NCBI GenBank assembly: GCA_020073445.1
Contig: JAIQFE010000009.1
Span: 62,001-126,000, forward strand
Length of the DNA stretch: 64,000 nt
Direction of reading: 5' to 3'
From: Terriglobia bacterium
GTDB lineage: Bacteria; Acidobacteriota; Terriglobia; Bryobacterales; Bryobacteraceae
In this document: piece after piece, positions 1-9,103 of the stretch
How the letters are laid out: every line of letters begins with the position of its first letter
How positions within the stretch are numbered: position 1 is the stretch's first letter
Translations under genes and position numbers: made by a program
Notes under the pieces: model-generated
What the model saw: the letters and a program-made list of their open reading frames with translations, nothing else
Told to the model about the DNA's origin: nothing
Database searches by the model: none

Positions 1-1
1 T

Positions 2-1477
2 TTCGTGACGCGAGCTCCCGAAGCGGGAGCAGATCTTACGCTGAGCATCGATCCGAACCTGCAATATGAGGCGGAGCGGCAACTGGACAAGGCGATCGCG
101 TCCAGTCACGCACGCACCGGCTCCATCGTCGCGATCAATCCTTACACCGGCGACATCCTGGCGATGGCGAACTACCCGCGCTACGATCCGAATCTTCCCC
201 CCAGCAGCGACTCGGATTCGGCCGCGCGCAGCAATCTCGCGATTTCGACCCCGTTTGAACCCGGCAGCGTCTTCAAGGTGGTCACGCTTTCGGCCGCCTT
301 TGAAACCACCAATCTGACCCCCGATACCCTGATCAACTGTGGCAATGGCAGCTTCAATCTGTACGGCCGCGTGATCCACGATACCCATAACTACTCGATC
401 TTGAGCGTGGCGGATGTGCTGGCGAAATCGAGCAACATCGGCGCCATTCAAATCGCTCTGAAGACCGGCGATCGGCCGCTCTACAAATACCAGAGGCTGT
501 TCGGATTCGGACAGAAGACCGGAATCGAGCTGGCCGGTGAATCCAGCGGCAACCTGCGGGATGTGAAGCAATGGATGGCGACCTCGATCGGGTCGCTGGC
601 CATGGGACACGAAGTCAGCGTGACATCGCTGCAGCTCGCTGTGGCGGGAGCGGCGGTCGCGAACGGCGGGCTGAAGGTGAAGCCCCGGCTGGTGATCGCC
701 CGTCAGAAGCCGGGCCAGCCGCTGCAGCATATTCCCGTTGAGCCGCCGGTTCGGATTCTGCGTCCGGAAACCGCCATCACGATGCGCCAATTGATGGAAG
801 GTGTGGTTCTGCGCGGCACCGGCCGCGGACTCGCGAATCTGAAGGGTTACACTTCCGGTGGAAAAACGGGCTCGGCGCAGATCTATGACGCCAAGATGCA
901 CGCCTACACCCACAATTACAACGCGAGCTTCTTGGGTTTCGCGCCGGTGGCGAATCCGCAGATCGTGGTCGCCGTGACACTGAACCACACCACTGGCGGG
1001 AGCCTTGGTTATGGCGGGCCGGTAGCCGCGCCAGTCTTCCGCGAAGTCGCCATGGATGCGCTGCGGATGCTGGATGTGCCCAAGGATCTTCCCGAGGGCG
1101 ATACCAAGGTCGCGCGAAAAGCCGATTCATCCAAAGATTCGTCGAACGATTTATCCACGAGGGCGGGACTATTCGTGCCGCCCGGACAACGACCTGTATC
1201 CTCCGTCACTCCGCCGCCGGTTCGAGAGGAAGCTTCAGCTTCGGCTGAGACCTCCTCCCCGGACCGGCGGCCTTTTTTGACCGCGAGTGCGGAGATGTCA
1301 GGCGGATCGCGCACTCCCGATTTCTCGGGAAAATCGCTGCGGTCCGTGCTCGAGGAATCGGCAGCAGCCGGTTTACCGGTGGAAGTTCACGGGAGCGGTC
1401 TGGCGCGCAGCCAGGACCCGCCACCCGGGGCTCCTATTCGTCCACACGCACTGGTACGGGTTCAACTCGGACGATGA
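2..1477 (+). CDS. ftsI: Peptidoglycan transpeptidase FtsI (penicillin-binding protein 2/3), 5' end outside window
   Basis: Septal peptidoglycan D,D-transpeptidase, a periplasmic enzyme anchored in the inner membrane that cross-links stem peptides at the division site. The frame is open to the window edge, so the N-terminal membrane anchor and much of the dimerisation domain are missing. The three penicillin-binding motifs are visible, counting from the first GTG at base 5: SVFK (about 88-91, nucleophilic Ser), SSN (about 142-144) and KTG (about 287-289). After the transpeptidase domain comes a low-complexity Ser/Pro linker and one C-terminal PASTA-like domain (about 438-490), a layout common in FtsI of acidobacteria and Gram-positives. 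The stop overlaps the murE start as ATGA, so translation is probably coupled. Position at the head of murE-ftsZ supports FtsI rather than PBP2 of the rod system. Confidence 0.93.
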   Translation, partial: FVTRAPEAGADLTLSIDPNLQYEAERQLDKAIASSHARTGSIVAINPYTGDILAMANYPRYDPNLPPSSDSDSAARSNLAISTPFEPGSVFKVVTLSAAFETTNLTPDTLINCGNGSFNLYGRVIHDTHNYSILSVADVLAKSSNIGAIQIALKTGDRPLYKYQRLFGFGQKTGIELAGESSGNLRDVKQWMATSIGSLAMGHEVSVTSLQLAVAGAAVANGGLKVKPRLVIARQKPGQPLQHIPVEPPVRILRPETAITMRQLMEGVVLRGTGRGLANLKGYTSGGKTGSAQIYDAKMHAYTHNYNASFLGFAPVANPQIVVAVTLNHTTGGSLGYGGPVAAPVFREVAMDALRMLDVPKDLPEGDTKVARKADSSKDSSNDLSTRAGLFVPPGQRPVSSVTPPPVREEASASAETSSPDRRPFLTASAEMSGGSRTPDFSGKSLRSVLEESAAAGLPVEVHGSGLARSQDPPPGAPIRPHALVRVQLGR

Positions 1478-2988
1478 AGCTCAGCGAGCTGCTGGCGGGA
1501 GTGACGCTCCGCGAAGCGCTCACGCCGGAGCTGGCTGGTCTGGAAGTGACAGGTCTCGAGTACGATTCGCGGCGGGTGGGGAAGGATTTTGTGTTTTTCG
1601 CGTTCGCCGGGTCTCGGGTCGACGGCCGCCAGTTTGCGCAAGACGCCCTGGCGAAAGGTGCGCTTGCCATTGTGAGTGAGTCTCCCCGTCCGGCGGACTT
1701 CACCGGTGCCGCGGGCACGTGGATCCAAGTGGAACATGGCCGGCACGCTTTGGCCACGGCTGCCCGAAACTTCTACCACCATCCCGATGAACGCGTGCTG
1801 TTCACCGGAATCACGGGAACCAACGGCAAAACTACCACCGCGTACCTGATCGAAACGCTTCTGCGGGCCGCGGGCAAAATCACCGGACTCATCGGAACCA
1901 TCGAATACCGGCTGGCGGAGGAGGTTCGGCCGTCCCCGAACACGACGCCTGAATCGCTCGACCTCCTTCGTTTCGCGGCGGAGCTTGAATCGCGCGGCGG
2001 CACCCACTTGATTACCGAGGTTTCCTCGCATGCGTTGGCGCTCGGCCGGGTACACGGCTTCCACTTTCATACCGCGGTCTTCACGAACCTGACTCGCGAC
2101 CACTTGGACTTTCACGGGACAATGGAAGAGTACGGCGCCGCCAAGCGGCAGTTGTTCGCGAGTCAGCCCGGTCCTCGATGGGCCGTGCTGAATGCGGACG
2201 ATCCGGTGTCTAAAACCATGCAGCCAGAGGATCCTGGCTCGCGCACGATCTGGTATGGGATCGCAGAGAAAGCGGATCTGCGGGCCGAAAACATAGTTTC
2301 TGCCTTCGCCGGTCTCGCTTTCGATGTGACCTGGAACGGGCGCCGTGCGAAAGTGGAATCACCGTTGTTGGGGCGTGTGAACGTTTCGAATATTCTGGCC
2401 GCGCTGGGCGCCGGGTTGAGCTATGGCCTGGATCTGGAAACCCTGGCAGGTTCGATTGCCGCCTGCCGCGCGGTACCGGGCCGGTTCCAACCAGTCGACG
2501 AAGGCCAGTCGTTCCTGGTAGCCGTGGACTACGCCCACACCGACGATGCGCTCCGCAACGCCATTCAGACCGCTCGAAGCTTGTCGAAGGGCAAAGTGAT
2601 CACGCTATTCGGCTGCGGTGGCGATCGCGACCGCACCAAGCGCCCGCTGATGGGCATGGCCGCGGCTGAGCTGAGCGATTTTGTGGTGCTGACGTCGGAC
2701 AATCCTCGTTCAGAGGATCCGCTGGCGATCATGAATGACGTGATGGTCGGCTTGCGGCGTTTCGACACCCGGCACGTCGCCGAGCCCGACCGCGGTAAGG
2801 CGATCCAACTGGCGATCCAGGAAGCCCAGCCCGGGGATGTGGTCCTGCTGGCGGGCAAAGGACACGAAACGTACCAGGTCCTGAAGGACCGTACTATTCA
2901 TTTTGATGATCGAGAAACGGCGCGAGAGGTTCTTCGATCATTTGGATACAAAGATCCGGGCGGTTACAGGAGTCCAAAGGCAGAATGA
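1474..2988 (+). CDS. murE: UDP-MurNAc-tripeptide synthetase MurE
   Basis: Cytoplasmic Mur ligase that adds the third residue of the peptidoglycan stem to UDP-MurNAc-L-Ala-D-Glu using ATP. The protein has 504 residues, the usual length. The ATP-binding loop GTNGKTTT lies near residues 115-122. The specificity motif DNPR (about 409-412, followed by SEDP) is the form that selects meso-diaminopimelate rather than lysine, so the wall is predicted to be DAP-type. The start is the ATG inside the ATGA overlap with ftsI, and the gene overlaps murF in the same way. Third in the ligase order but first encoded here, as in most dcw operons. Confidence 0.97.
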   Translation: MKLSELLAGVTLREALTPELAGLEVTGLEYDSRRVGKDFVFFAFAGSRVDGRQFAQDALAKGALAIVSESPRPADFTGAAGTWIQVEHGRHALATAARNFYHHPDERVLFTGITGTNGKTTTAYLIETLLRAAGKITGLIGTIEYRLAEEVRPSPNTTPESLDLLRFAAELESRGGTHLITEVSSHALALGRVHGFHFHTAVFTNLTRDHLDFHGTMEEYGAAKRQLFASQPGPRWAVLNADDPVSKTMQPEDPGSRTIWYGIAEKADLRAENIVSAFAGLAFDVTWNGRRAKVESPLLGRVNVSNILAALGAGLSYGLDLETLAGSIAACRAVPGRFQPVDEGQSFLVAVDYAHTDDALRNAIQTARSLSKGKVITLFGCGGDRDRTKRPLMGMAAAELSDFVVLTSDNPRSEDPLAIMNDVMVGLRRFDTRHVAEPDRGKAIQLAIQEAQPGDVVLLAGKGHETYQVLKDRTIHFDDRETAREVLRSFGYKDPGGYRSPKAE

Positions 2989-4343
2989 ACAAGCCGCTGA
3001 ACTGGGTGGCGGCGCAGCTTGGGCTGACGTTCGAGACGAATGCGCTGGTGACCGGCTGGAGCGTCGATTCACGCACGCTCCGTCCAGGCGACCTGTATTT
3101 CGCCTTGCGGGGGCCGAATCACGACGGGCATGCCTATATCGCGGAGGTGCTGGCGAAGGGCGCGGTGGCGGCGGTTGTGGATAGAGATGTAGAAGGTTCG
3201 GTTCCGATTCTGAAAGTCGAGGATTCGTTAATAGCGCTACAGGCGCTGGCGTCGTCGGCACGGCGGGAGTGGGGCGGAGACGTGGTCGGCGTCACGGGAA
3301 GCGCCGGGAAAACCACTACTAAGGACGTAATCGCGGAGATGTTGTCGGAGGGGTTCAAAACGGCCAAGACGGAAGGGAACCTGAACAACCATGTCGGGCT
3401 ACCGCTGTCCTTGCTGCGGATGGACGATCGGGCTCGCGTTGCGGTTCTCGAAATGGGAATGAACCACGCGGGCGAGATCCGGGCGCTGGCTGAAATCGCC
3501 AAGCCTAACGTCGGGGTGGTGACGAACGTCGGCTGGGCGCACATCGAAACCTTCGATTCGATTGATGGCATCGCCGCCGCCAAGCGCGAGCTGATCGAAT
3601 CGTTGCCCGTAAACGGGACAGCAGTATTAAATGCCGACGACCCGCGCGTCGCGGCTTTCTCGACCTCACATACCGGTCAAGTGGTCACCTACGGCGAATC
3701 CGAGAAGGCGACCGTTCGCGCCGAGGATGTAAAGTTTTCCGAAGACGGCCTGACGTTTCGCGTAGGCCCGACGCGCTTCGAGAGTCCGTTGACCGGTCGC
3801 CACAGCGTGTCGAATCTCCTGGCCGGAATCGCGGTAGCGGGCATCTACGGAATCACTCCCGACCGCCTCACGGATCGGGTCCGCAACATTCAACCCGGGA
3901 AAATGCGCGGGGAGCGGCTCCGGCACCGGGGAATTCTCGTGTTTAACGATTGCTACAACTCCAATCCAGACGCGGCGCGGGCCATGCTCGCGGTCCTGCG
4001 CGATACTCCGGCACGCCGCCGGATCGCGGTTCTGGGGGAGATGCTCGAACTCGGCCGCTGGGCTGAGCCGCTTCATCGCGACGTAGGAACCTACGCAGCG
4101 GAGTGCGGAATCGATGTGCTCGTCGGACTGCGCGGCGCCGCCTGTTACATGTTGGACGCGGCCAAGCGATCCGGCCTACAGGCCGGCGCCGCATTTTTTT
4201 TCGACGATCCGATCCCAGCCGGCCAATTGGTGCGCTCGCTCGCGCAGCCCGGAGATGCGGTCTTGTTCAAGGGCTCGCGCGGGGTTCACGTGGAGCGCGC
4301 CCTGGAGCAGTTTCTCGCTCCCCAGGAAGGGGGTCGAAGCTGA
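2985..4343 (+). CDS. murF: UDP-MurNAc-tripeptide D-Ala-D-Ala ligase MurF
   Basis: Cytoplasmic Mur ligase that joins D-Ala-D-Ala to the UDP-MurNAc tripeptide and so completes the pentapeptide precursor. It has 452 residues, with the N-terminal UDP-binding domain, the P-loop GSAGKTTT near residue 105 and the C-terminal Rossmann domain typical of the family. It starts at the ATG overlapping the murE stop (ATGA) and ends three bases before mraY. The tight spacing implies one transcript and coupled translation. Confidence 0.96.
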   Translation: MNKPLNWVAAQLGLTFETNALVTGWSVDSRTLRPGDLYFALRGPNHDGHAYIAEVLAKGAVAAVVDRDVEGSVPILKVEDSLIALQALASSARREWGGDVVGVTGSAGKTTTKDVIAEMLSEGFKTAKTEGNLNNHVGLPLSLLRMDDRARVAVLEMGMNHAGEIRALAEIAKPNVGVVTNVGWAHIETFDSIDGIAAAKRELIESLPVNGTAVLNADDPRVAAFSTSHTGQVVTYGESEKATVRAEDVKFSEDGLTFRVGPTRFESPLTGRHSVSNLLAGIAVAGIYGITPDRLTDRVRNIQPGKMRGERLRHRGILVFNDCYNSNPDAARAMLAVLRDTPARRRIAVLGEMLELGRWAEPLHRDVGTYAAECGIDVLVGLRGAACYMLDAAKRSGLQAGAAFFFDDPIPAGQLVRSLAQPGDAVLFKGSRGVHVERALEQFLAPQEGGRS

Positions 4344-4346
4344 CCC

Positions 4347-5480
4347 ATGTTTTACTGGCTCGGATACGAACACCTGTTCCACTATTTTTCGCCGTTTCGA
4401 ATTTTTCAGTACGCGACGTTTCGAACCGCCATGGCGAGCCTGACGGCCGTTACGATTTTCGCGCTGTTCGGCCCGTGGTTCATCGCGCGCTTACGGCAAT
4501 TCCAGATCGGCCAGCACATTCGCGAAGAAGGCCCTGCTTCGCACCAAAAGAAGGCCGGTACTCCGACCATGGGCGGCCTGCTGATCTGCGCCGCGATCGT
4601 GATTTCGACGCTGCTGTGGGCCAACCTGCGAGTGCCCGCCGTGTGGGTCGCCTTAGCCGGACTGGTGACCTACGGCGCCATCGGATTCTGGGACGATTAC
4701 GCCAAGGTCAAACGCAAGCGCAATCTGGGACTCACGGCGCGCCAGAAGTTCGCGCTGGAGGTTCTTGCGGCCGTGGTCATTGGCGTGCTGCTTCTGGGCA
4801 TGAACGCCAAGCGGCTTTACACCACGGAAATCAACGTGCCCTTCTTCAAGGATTTCAAGCCGGATCTGCTGATTCATCCCTTGCTGAACAATCCCTGGAC
4901 TTATCCGTTGGCGTTCAGTTTCTTCTTTGCGTTCGTTGCGCTGATTCTGGTGGGAGCGTCCAATGCGGTGAATCTGACCGATGGTCTGGACGGTCTTGCG
5001 ATTGGGCTGATGCTGATCGCCGCCGGAGCGATGACGGTGCTGGCGTATCTCGAGGGCAACGCCGATTTCGCCCGTTATCTGGAGTTATCGCGCCCGCGCG
5101 ACGCCGCCGAGTTGGCTATTTTTTGCGCTTCGATGACCGGCGCCTCTCTCGGTTTCCTTTGGTACAACGCGCATCCGGCGGAAGTTTTCATGGGAGACGT
5201 CGGGTCGCTGGCACTGGGCGGAGGATTGGGAACGGTCGCCGTGTTGTTGAAGCAGGAGTTGCTGCTCCCTTTCATCGCAGGTGTGTACGTACTGGAGGCT
5301 TTGTCGGTGATCCTTCAGGTCGGCAGCTTCAAGCTGCGCGGCAAGCGAATTTTCAAAATGGCCCCCTTGCACCACCACTTCGAACAATTGGGATGGGCCG
5401 AATCCAAGGTGATCATCCGCTTCTGGATCGCCGGGCTGCTGCTGGCGTTGTTCGCGCTGACGACCCTGAAGTTGCGATGA
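4347..5480 (+). CDS. mraY: Phospho-MurNAc-pentapeptide transferase MraY
   Basis: Inner-membrane enzyme that transfers phospho-MurNAc-pentapeptide from UDP to undecaprenyl phosphate, giving lipid I. The 377-residue product is strongly hydrophobic, with about ten predicted membrane segments. Family signatures are visible: KKAGTPTMGG near residue 68, the Mg2+-binding run NLTDGLDGLA near residue 210 and the HHHFEQLGW motif close to the C-terminus. It lies three bases after murF and overlaps murD as ATGA. Confidence 0.97.
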   Translation: MFYWLGYEHLFHYFSPFRIFQYATFRTAMASLTAVTIFALFGPWFIARLRQFQIGQHIREEGPASHQKKAGTPTMGGLLICAAIVISTLLWANLRVPAVWVALAGLVTYGAIGFWDDYAKVKRKRNLGLTARQKFALEVLAAVVIGVLLLGMNAKRLYTTEINVPFFKDFKPDLLIHPLLNNPWTYPLAFSFFFAFVALILVGASNAVNLTDGLDGLAIGLMLIAAGAMTVLAYLEGNADFARYLELSRPRDAAELAIFCASMTGASLGFLWYNAHPAEVFMGDVGSLALGGGLGTVAVLLKQELLLPFIAGVYVLEALSVILQVGSFKLRGKRIFKMAPLHHHFEQLGWAESKVIIRFWIAGLLLALFALTTLKLR

Positions 5481-6841
5481 AGAGCGCTGAGATGAAAGTG
5501 CAAGGTGCGCGAGCGGTGGTGGTCGGGATGGCACGCAGCGGCGTCGCGGCAGTGGAGCTATTGATGGAATACGGAGCGCGGGTGACGGCGGTCGATCAGT
5601 CCGCAGTGGCAAATCCGAAACTTGTCGAGTTGGGCGTTTCCGTCCGGCCGCAGGAAGCCGCTGCGTTCGAGGGAGCCGATCTGGTAGTGCTCTCGCCGGG
5701 GGTGCCTGCCGACTTGGAAGTGTTGCAATCGGTGCGCGGGCGGGGAGTCCCGGTGGTCGGCGATCTGGAACTGGCGAGCTGGTTCCTAAAGGGCGAAATC
5801 GTCGGCATCACGGGTTCGAACGGTAAGACGACGACTACCGCGATGACCGGACATATTCTCAAGGCCAGCGGCATTCCAGTGCAGGTGGGCGGCAATATCG
5901 GCACGCCGCCGGCGTCCATGGTGAAAACGTCGCGTCCGGGGCAGTGGAACGTGCTGGAACTGTCGAGCTTCCAGCTGGAAACGATCTCTACCTTTAGGGC
6001 GCACATCGGAGCAGCATTGAATGTCACGCCGGATCATCTGGACCGGCACTATACGTTCGAGAAGTACGCTGACGCGAAGGCTCGCCTGTTCGAGAACCAG
6101 CGCGCGGACGATTTCGCGGTGCTGAATGCGGACGATCCGGTGACCCGTGGCTACGGCGAGCGCACCGCCGCGAAAGCGATGTTCTTCAGCTCGACGGGCA
6201 AAGTCGATTCCGGAGCATGGCTCGACCGCGATCAAATCGTTCTGGACGGCCAGCAACTGATGCCGGCCGCGGAAGTCCCGCTGCGCGGCGTCCACAACCT
6301 GGAGAATACGATGGCCGCGGCAGTCATGGCGCGGCTCGCCGGCGCAACGCACGAGCAAATCCGCGCGGCCGTGATGAGTTTCCCGGGAGTCGAGCATCGG
6401 CTCGAATTTGTGCGCGACCTGAACGGCGTCGCCTGGTACAACGATTCCAAAGCCACCAATGTCGACGCGACGCTCAAGGCGCTGGCGGCGTTCCCGGGAG
6501 GCCTGTGGTTGATCCTCGGGGGCAAGGATAAGAACAGCGACTATCGTCCTCTCGCCGCGGCGATGAAAGAAAAAGTGCGCGGAGTCTTGTTAATTGGCGC
6601 GGCTGCCGATAAAATTGGAGATCATCTACGCGGAATACGACACGGAGAAGTCTCGATAGTGAAGTGCGGGACTCTGGAAGCTGCTGTCCTGCACGCCCAC
6701 GCGTCTGCGCGCTCCGGCGACACCGTATTGCTGGCTCCCGCCTGCGCTAGCTTCGATCAATTCGAAAACTTTGAGCACCGCGGCCGGGAATTCAAACGCC
6801 TGGTGAACGCACTATTGACGAAAGAGCCGGGAAAGAATTAA
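5477..6841 (+). CDS. murD: UDP-MurNAc-L-alanine:D-glutamate ligase MurD
   Basis: Cytoplasmic Mur ligase adding D-glutamate to UDP-MurNAc-L-Ala. It has 454 residues from the ATG that overlaps the mraY stop. The frame stays open for more than 1.3 kb upstream through mraY, but that extension encodes no recognisable protein, so the long open frame is not a fusion. The Rossmann start (VVVGMARSG) is followed by the ATP loop GSNGKTTTT near residues 113-121. A second in-frame ATG at 5492 is an alternative start. The stop TAA shares its last base with the ftsW ATG. Confidence 0.96.
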   Translation: MKSAEMKVQGARAVVVGMARSGVAAVELLMEYGARVTAVDQSAVANPKLVELGVSVRPQEAAAFEGADLVVLSPGVPADLEVLQSVRGRGVPVVGDLELASWFLKGEIVGITGSNGKTTTTAMTGHILKASGIPVQVGGNIGTPPASMVKTSRPGQWNVLELSSFQLETISTFRAHIGAALNVTPDHLDRHYTFEKYADAKARLFENQRADDFAVLNADDPVTRGYGERTAAKAMFFSSTGKVDSGAWLDRDQIVLDGQQLMPAAEVPLRGVHNLENTMAAAVMARLAGATHEQIRAAVMSFPGVEHRLEFVRDLNGVAWYNDSKATNVDATLKALAAFPGGLWLILGGKDKNSDYRPLAAAMKEKVRGVLLIGAAADKIGDHLRGIRHGEVSIVKCGTLEAAVLHAHASARSGDTVLLAPACASFDQFENFEHRGREFKRLVNALLTKEPGKN

Positions 6842-7980
6842 TGGCAAGACTCAAAACCGACTGGATCCTTTTCCTGACGATTCTGGCGATGGTCGCATTC
6901 GGCCTGGTGATGGTCTACAGCGCGTCCAGCGCGATCGCCGAGCTTCGGAACGGTGTCGCGCCCTATTATTTCGCGGTGCGCCAGCTGGGATGGGCTCTGG
7001 TATCGATCTTCGTGTTGATGTACTTCAAGCGCATGGATTACCGGCGGCTGAATACGCCCGCGTGGGCGTTTTCCGGCCTGGGGATCGTGCTGGGACTTCT
7101 GGTGATGGTGTACTTCTTCGGCTCGCACCACCGCTGGTTCCGGTTTGCTGGAATCGGCTCATTCCAGCCCTCCGAATTCGCCAAACCCGCACTGATCGTC
7201 TTTCTGGCGTACTTTCTCGACCGGCGCGCGCGGGTCATTAACGATCGCCGCACGCTCCAGCAGGCTTTCGTCGCGGTGGCGATGCTGGCCGGCGTAGTGG
7301 TGGTCGCCGACCTGGGTACCGCCATGGTGCCCGTGATCACGGCGGTGATCGTGTTTTGGGTGGCTGGTCTCGAAAAGAAATATATGCTGCGCGCCGGAGC
7401 AATCGCCATGGCGCTCGGCACGGTTGCCATCATTTGGAGTCCCTATCGCCTCCAGCGAGTGATTGGATACGTCGACCCGAACTACACCAAGATTGAGAAG
7501 ATCGACACGCAGGGACGCCTGCGCGCTTGGCTGCAGCAATCCACTACCGTGCACGACACCACCTATCAGCCGTTGCAATCCAAGATCGCCGTGGGGACCG
7601 GCGGCGTACTGGGCGTCGGCCTTACGCAGGGAAAACAGAAGTTGATGTTTCTGCCGGAAGCCGATAGCGATTTCATCTACGCTACGGTCGCCGAGGAGCT
7701 TGGTCTGTGGGGCAGTACGGCCGTGCTTGCGGGATTCATCGTGATCCTGTGGCGCGGAGCGCGCCTGTTCGTGCTGGCTCGCGACGATTTCGGGAAGTAT
7801 CTCGCGCTGGGTGTGACCGTGGCGATCGTGGTCCAGGCGTTTATCAATATCAGCGTGGTCCTGGACATGGGACCGACCAAGGGATTCCCGTTGCCGATGA
7901 TCAGCCTCGGCGGCAGCTCGCTGCTGAGCACGCTGACTTGTTTAGGCATGTTGCTCAGTGTCAGCGAACATGAGGGATGA
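6841..7980 (+). CDS. ftsW: Septal lipid II polymerase FtsW (SEDS family)
   Basis: SEDS-family membrane glycosyltransferase that polymerises lipid II at the septum together with FtsI. It has 379 residues and about ten membrane helices. Conserved segments include the VYSAS region near the first helix, the FQPSEFAK motif near residue 108 and PKTGFPLP-like TKGFPLPMISLGGSS near the C-terminus. It could be confused with the paralogue RodA, but the position between murD and murG in the dcw cluster supports FtsW. It overlaps murD by one base and murG by four (ATGA). Confidence 0.94.
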   Translation: MARLKTDWILFLTILAMVAFGLVMVYSASSAIAELRNGVAPYYFAVRQLGWALVSIFVLMYFKRMDYRRLNTPAWAFSGLGIVLGLLVMVYFFGSHHRWFRFAGIGSFQPSEFAKPALIVFLAYFLDRRARVINDRRTLQQAFVAVAMLAGVVVVADLGTAMVPVITAVIVFWVAGLEKKYMLRAGAIAMALGTVAIIWSPYRLQRVIGYVDPNYTKIEKIDTQGRLRAWLQQSTTVHDTTYQPLQSKIAVGTGGVLGVGLTQGKQKLMFLPEADSDFIYATVAEELGLWGSTAVLAGFIVILWRGARLFVLARDDFGKYLALGVTVAIVVQAFINISVVLDMGPTKGFPLPMISLGGSSLLSTLTCLGMLLSVSEHEG

Positions 7981-9053
7981 AGCAAGACTCCAAGCCGGCG
8001 TCCTTCGTCATGGCGGGCGGAGGTACGGGCGGCCACGTTATGCCGGCTCTGGCGGTGGCGCGCGAGCTCCGCGCGCGGGGTCATGCTGTGCGCTTCATCG
8101 GAACGCGGCGCGGCTTGGAGGCCAAGCTTGCGCCGGCCGAGGGATTTCCGATCGAGTGGATCGAAATTGGCGGCCTCAATCGCGTCGGGCTGCGGAAAGC
8201 GCTGATCACGCTGGCGGAGCTGCCCTTCAGCGTGTGGACGGCTTCGCGGATGCTCGATCGCGATCGTCCCGCGGCGGTCTTCTCCATGGGAGGCTTCGTA
8301 GCCGGTCCTGTGCTGCTGGCGGCTCTGTGGAAGCGTGTGCCGGTCGTGGTGATGGAGCCGAACGCCATCCCTGGATTCACGCATCGCAACCTGGCCCGTT
8401 TTGTGGCGCGCGCGCTGGTGAGTTTCCCGGAGACGGTGAAGTGGTTTCCGCCAGCGGTCACCGAAGTCACCGGGATGCCGGTGCGCGAGGAGTTCTTCGC
8501 GATCCACCCCAAACCTCCCGGCAGCAAACTGACGGTGCTGATCACCGGAGGCAGCCAGGGTTCGCGGACGCTGAACCGTGCTGCTCAGGAGAGCTGGCCG
8601 CTCTGGGGCAGCACCCTGGTGCGCATCATCCATCAGACCGGGCCGAGTGCTTACCAACAACTGGAACCGAGCTTCCGGGCATCGGGCATCGATGGCGAGA
8701 TCTCACCGTTTCTCGCCGATATGCCGGCGGCGTTCGCGGCGGCCGACGTAGTGATCAGCCGTGCGGGCATGAGCACGGTGAGCGAACTGGCTGCGGCGGG
8801 CAAGCCGTCGATTCTGGTTCCTCTGCCGACAGCCGCCGATCAGCATCAGTTGCGCAATGCCGAGGCGATGGAGCGGATCGGCGCGGCGCGGATGGTTCTG
8901 GACGCGGAGTTCAATGGACAGCGTTTGGTGGAAGAAGTTTCTCGCATGGCGCGGGATCCGGCGCTTCTGAAAATGATGGGACAGGCTGCGCGAAGTTTTG
9001 CCAAGCCGGACGCTGCTCGCCGGGCGGCAGACGTGTTGGAGTCGCTCCGGTAA
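7977..9053 (+). CDS. murG: UDP-GlcNAc:lipid I GlcNAc transferase MurG
   Basis: Peripheral inner-membrane GT28 glycosyltransferase that adds GlcNAc to lipid I to form lipid II. It has 358 residues. The N-terminal glycine-rich loop GGGTGGHVMPALA (about 13-25) and the C-terminal UDP-GlcNAc site (ITGGSQGSRTLN near 188 and SRAGMSTVSELAA near 260) are intact. It starts inside the ftsW stop. A 50-base gap, the longest so far in the operon, separates it from murC and carries a candidate promoter. Confidence 0.96.
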   Translation: MKQDSKPASFVMAGGGTGGHVMPALAVARELRARGHAVRFIGTRRGLEAKLAPAEGFPIEWIEIGGLNRVGLRKALITLAELPFSVWTASRMLDRDRPAAVFSMGGFVAGPVLLAALWKRVPVVVMEPNAIPGFTHRNLARFVARALVSFPETVKWFPPAVTEVTGMPVREEFFAIHPKPPGSKLTVLITGGSQGSRTLNRAAQESWPLWGSTLVRIIHQTGPSAYQQLEPSFRASGIDGEISPFLADMPAAFAAADVVISRAGMSTVSELAAAGKPSILVPLPTAADQHQLRNAEAMERIGAARMVLDAEFNGQRLVEEVSRMARDPALLKMMGQAARSFAKPDAARRAADVLESLR

Positions 9054-9063
9054 AAATGTCGTG

Positions 9064-9092
9064 TTGACACAGCCTTCAAAAGCCGAAACAAT
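9064..9092 (+). promoter_or_regulatory. Candidate internal sigma70-type promoter ahead of murC
   Basis: The murG-murC gap contains a perfect -35 hexamer TTGACA (9064-9069), a 17-base spacer and AACAAT (9087-9092, 4 of 6 matches to the -10 consensus). It is AT-rich compared with the flanking genes and is the only sizeable gap between murE and ftsZ. It could give murC-ftsQ-ftsA-ftsZ extra transcription. It is inferred from sequence only. Confidence 0.4.
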
Positions 9093-9103
9093 ACATTAAT
9101 AAA

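Noticed and set aside
4103-5476. Open frame continuous with murD for 1.37 kb upstream, suggesting a giant MurD fusion.
   Set aside because: It overlaps mraY and the end of murF in another frame and encodes Arg-rich nonsense with no recognisable domain; the MurD protein starts normally at 5477.
7958-9067. Long open frame overlapping the whole of murG.
   Set aside because: It is an out-of-phase shadow of murG with a Gly/Arg/Ala-rich composition typical of high-GC frame shadows.
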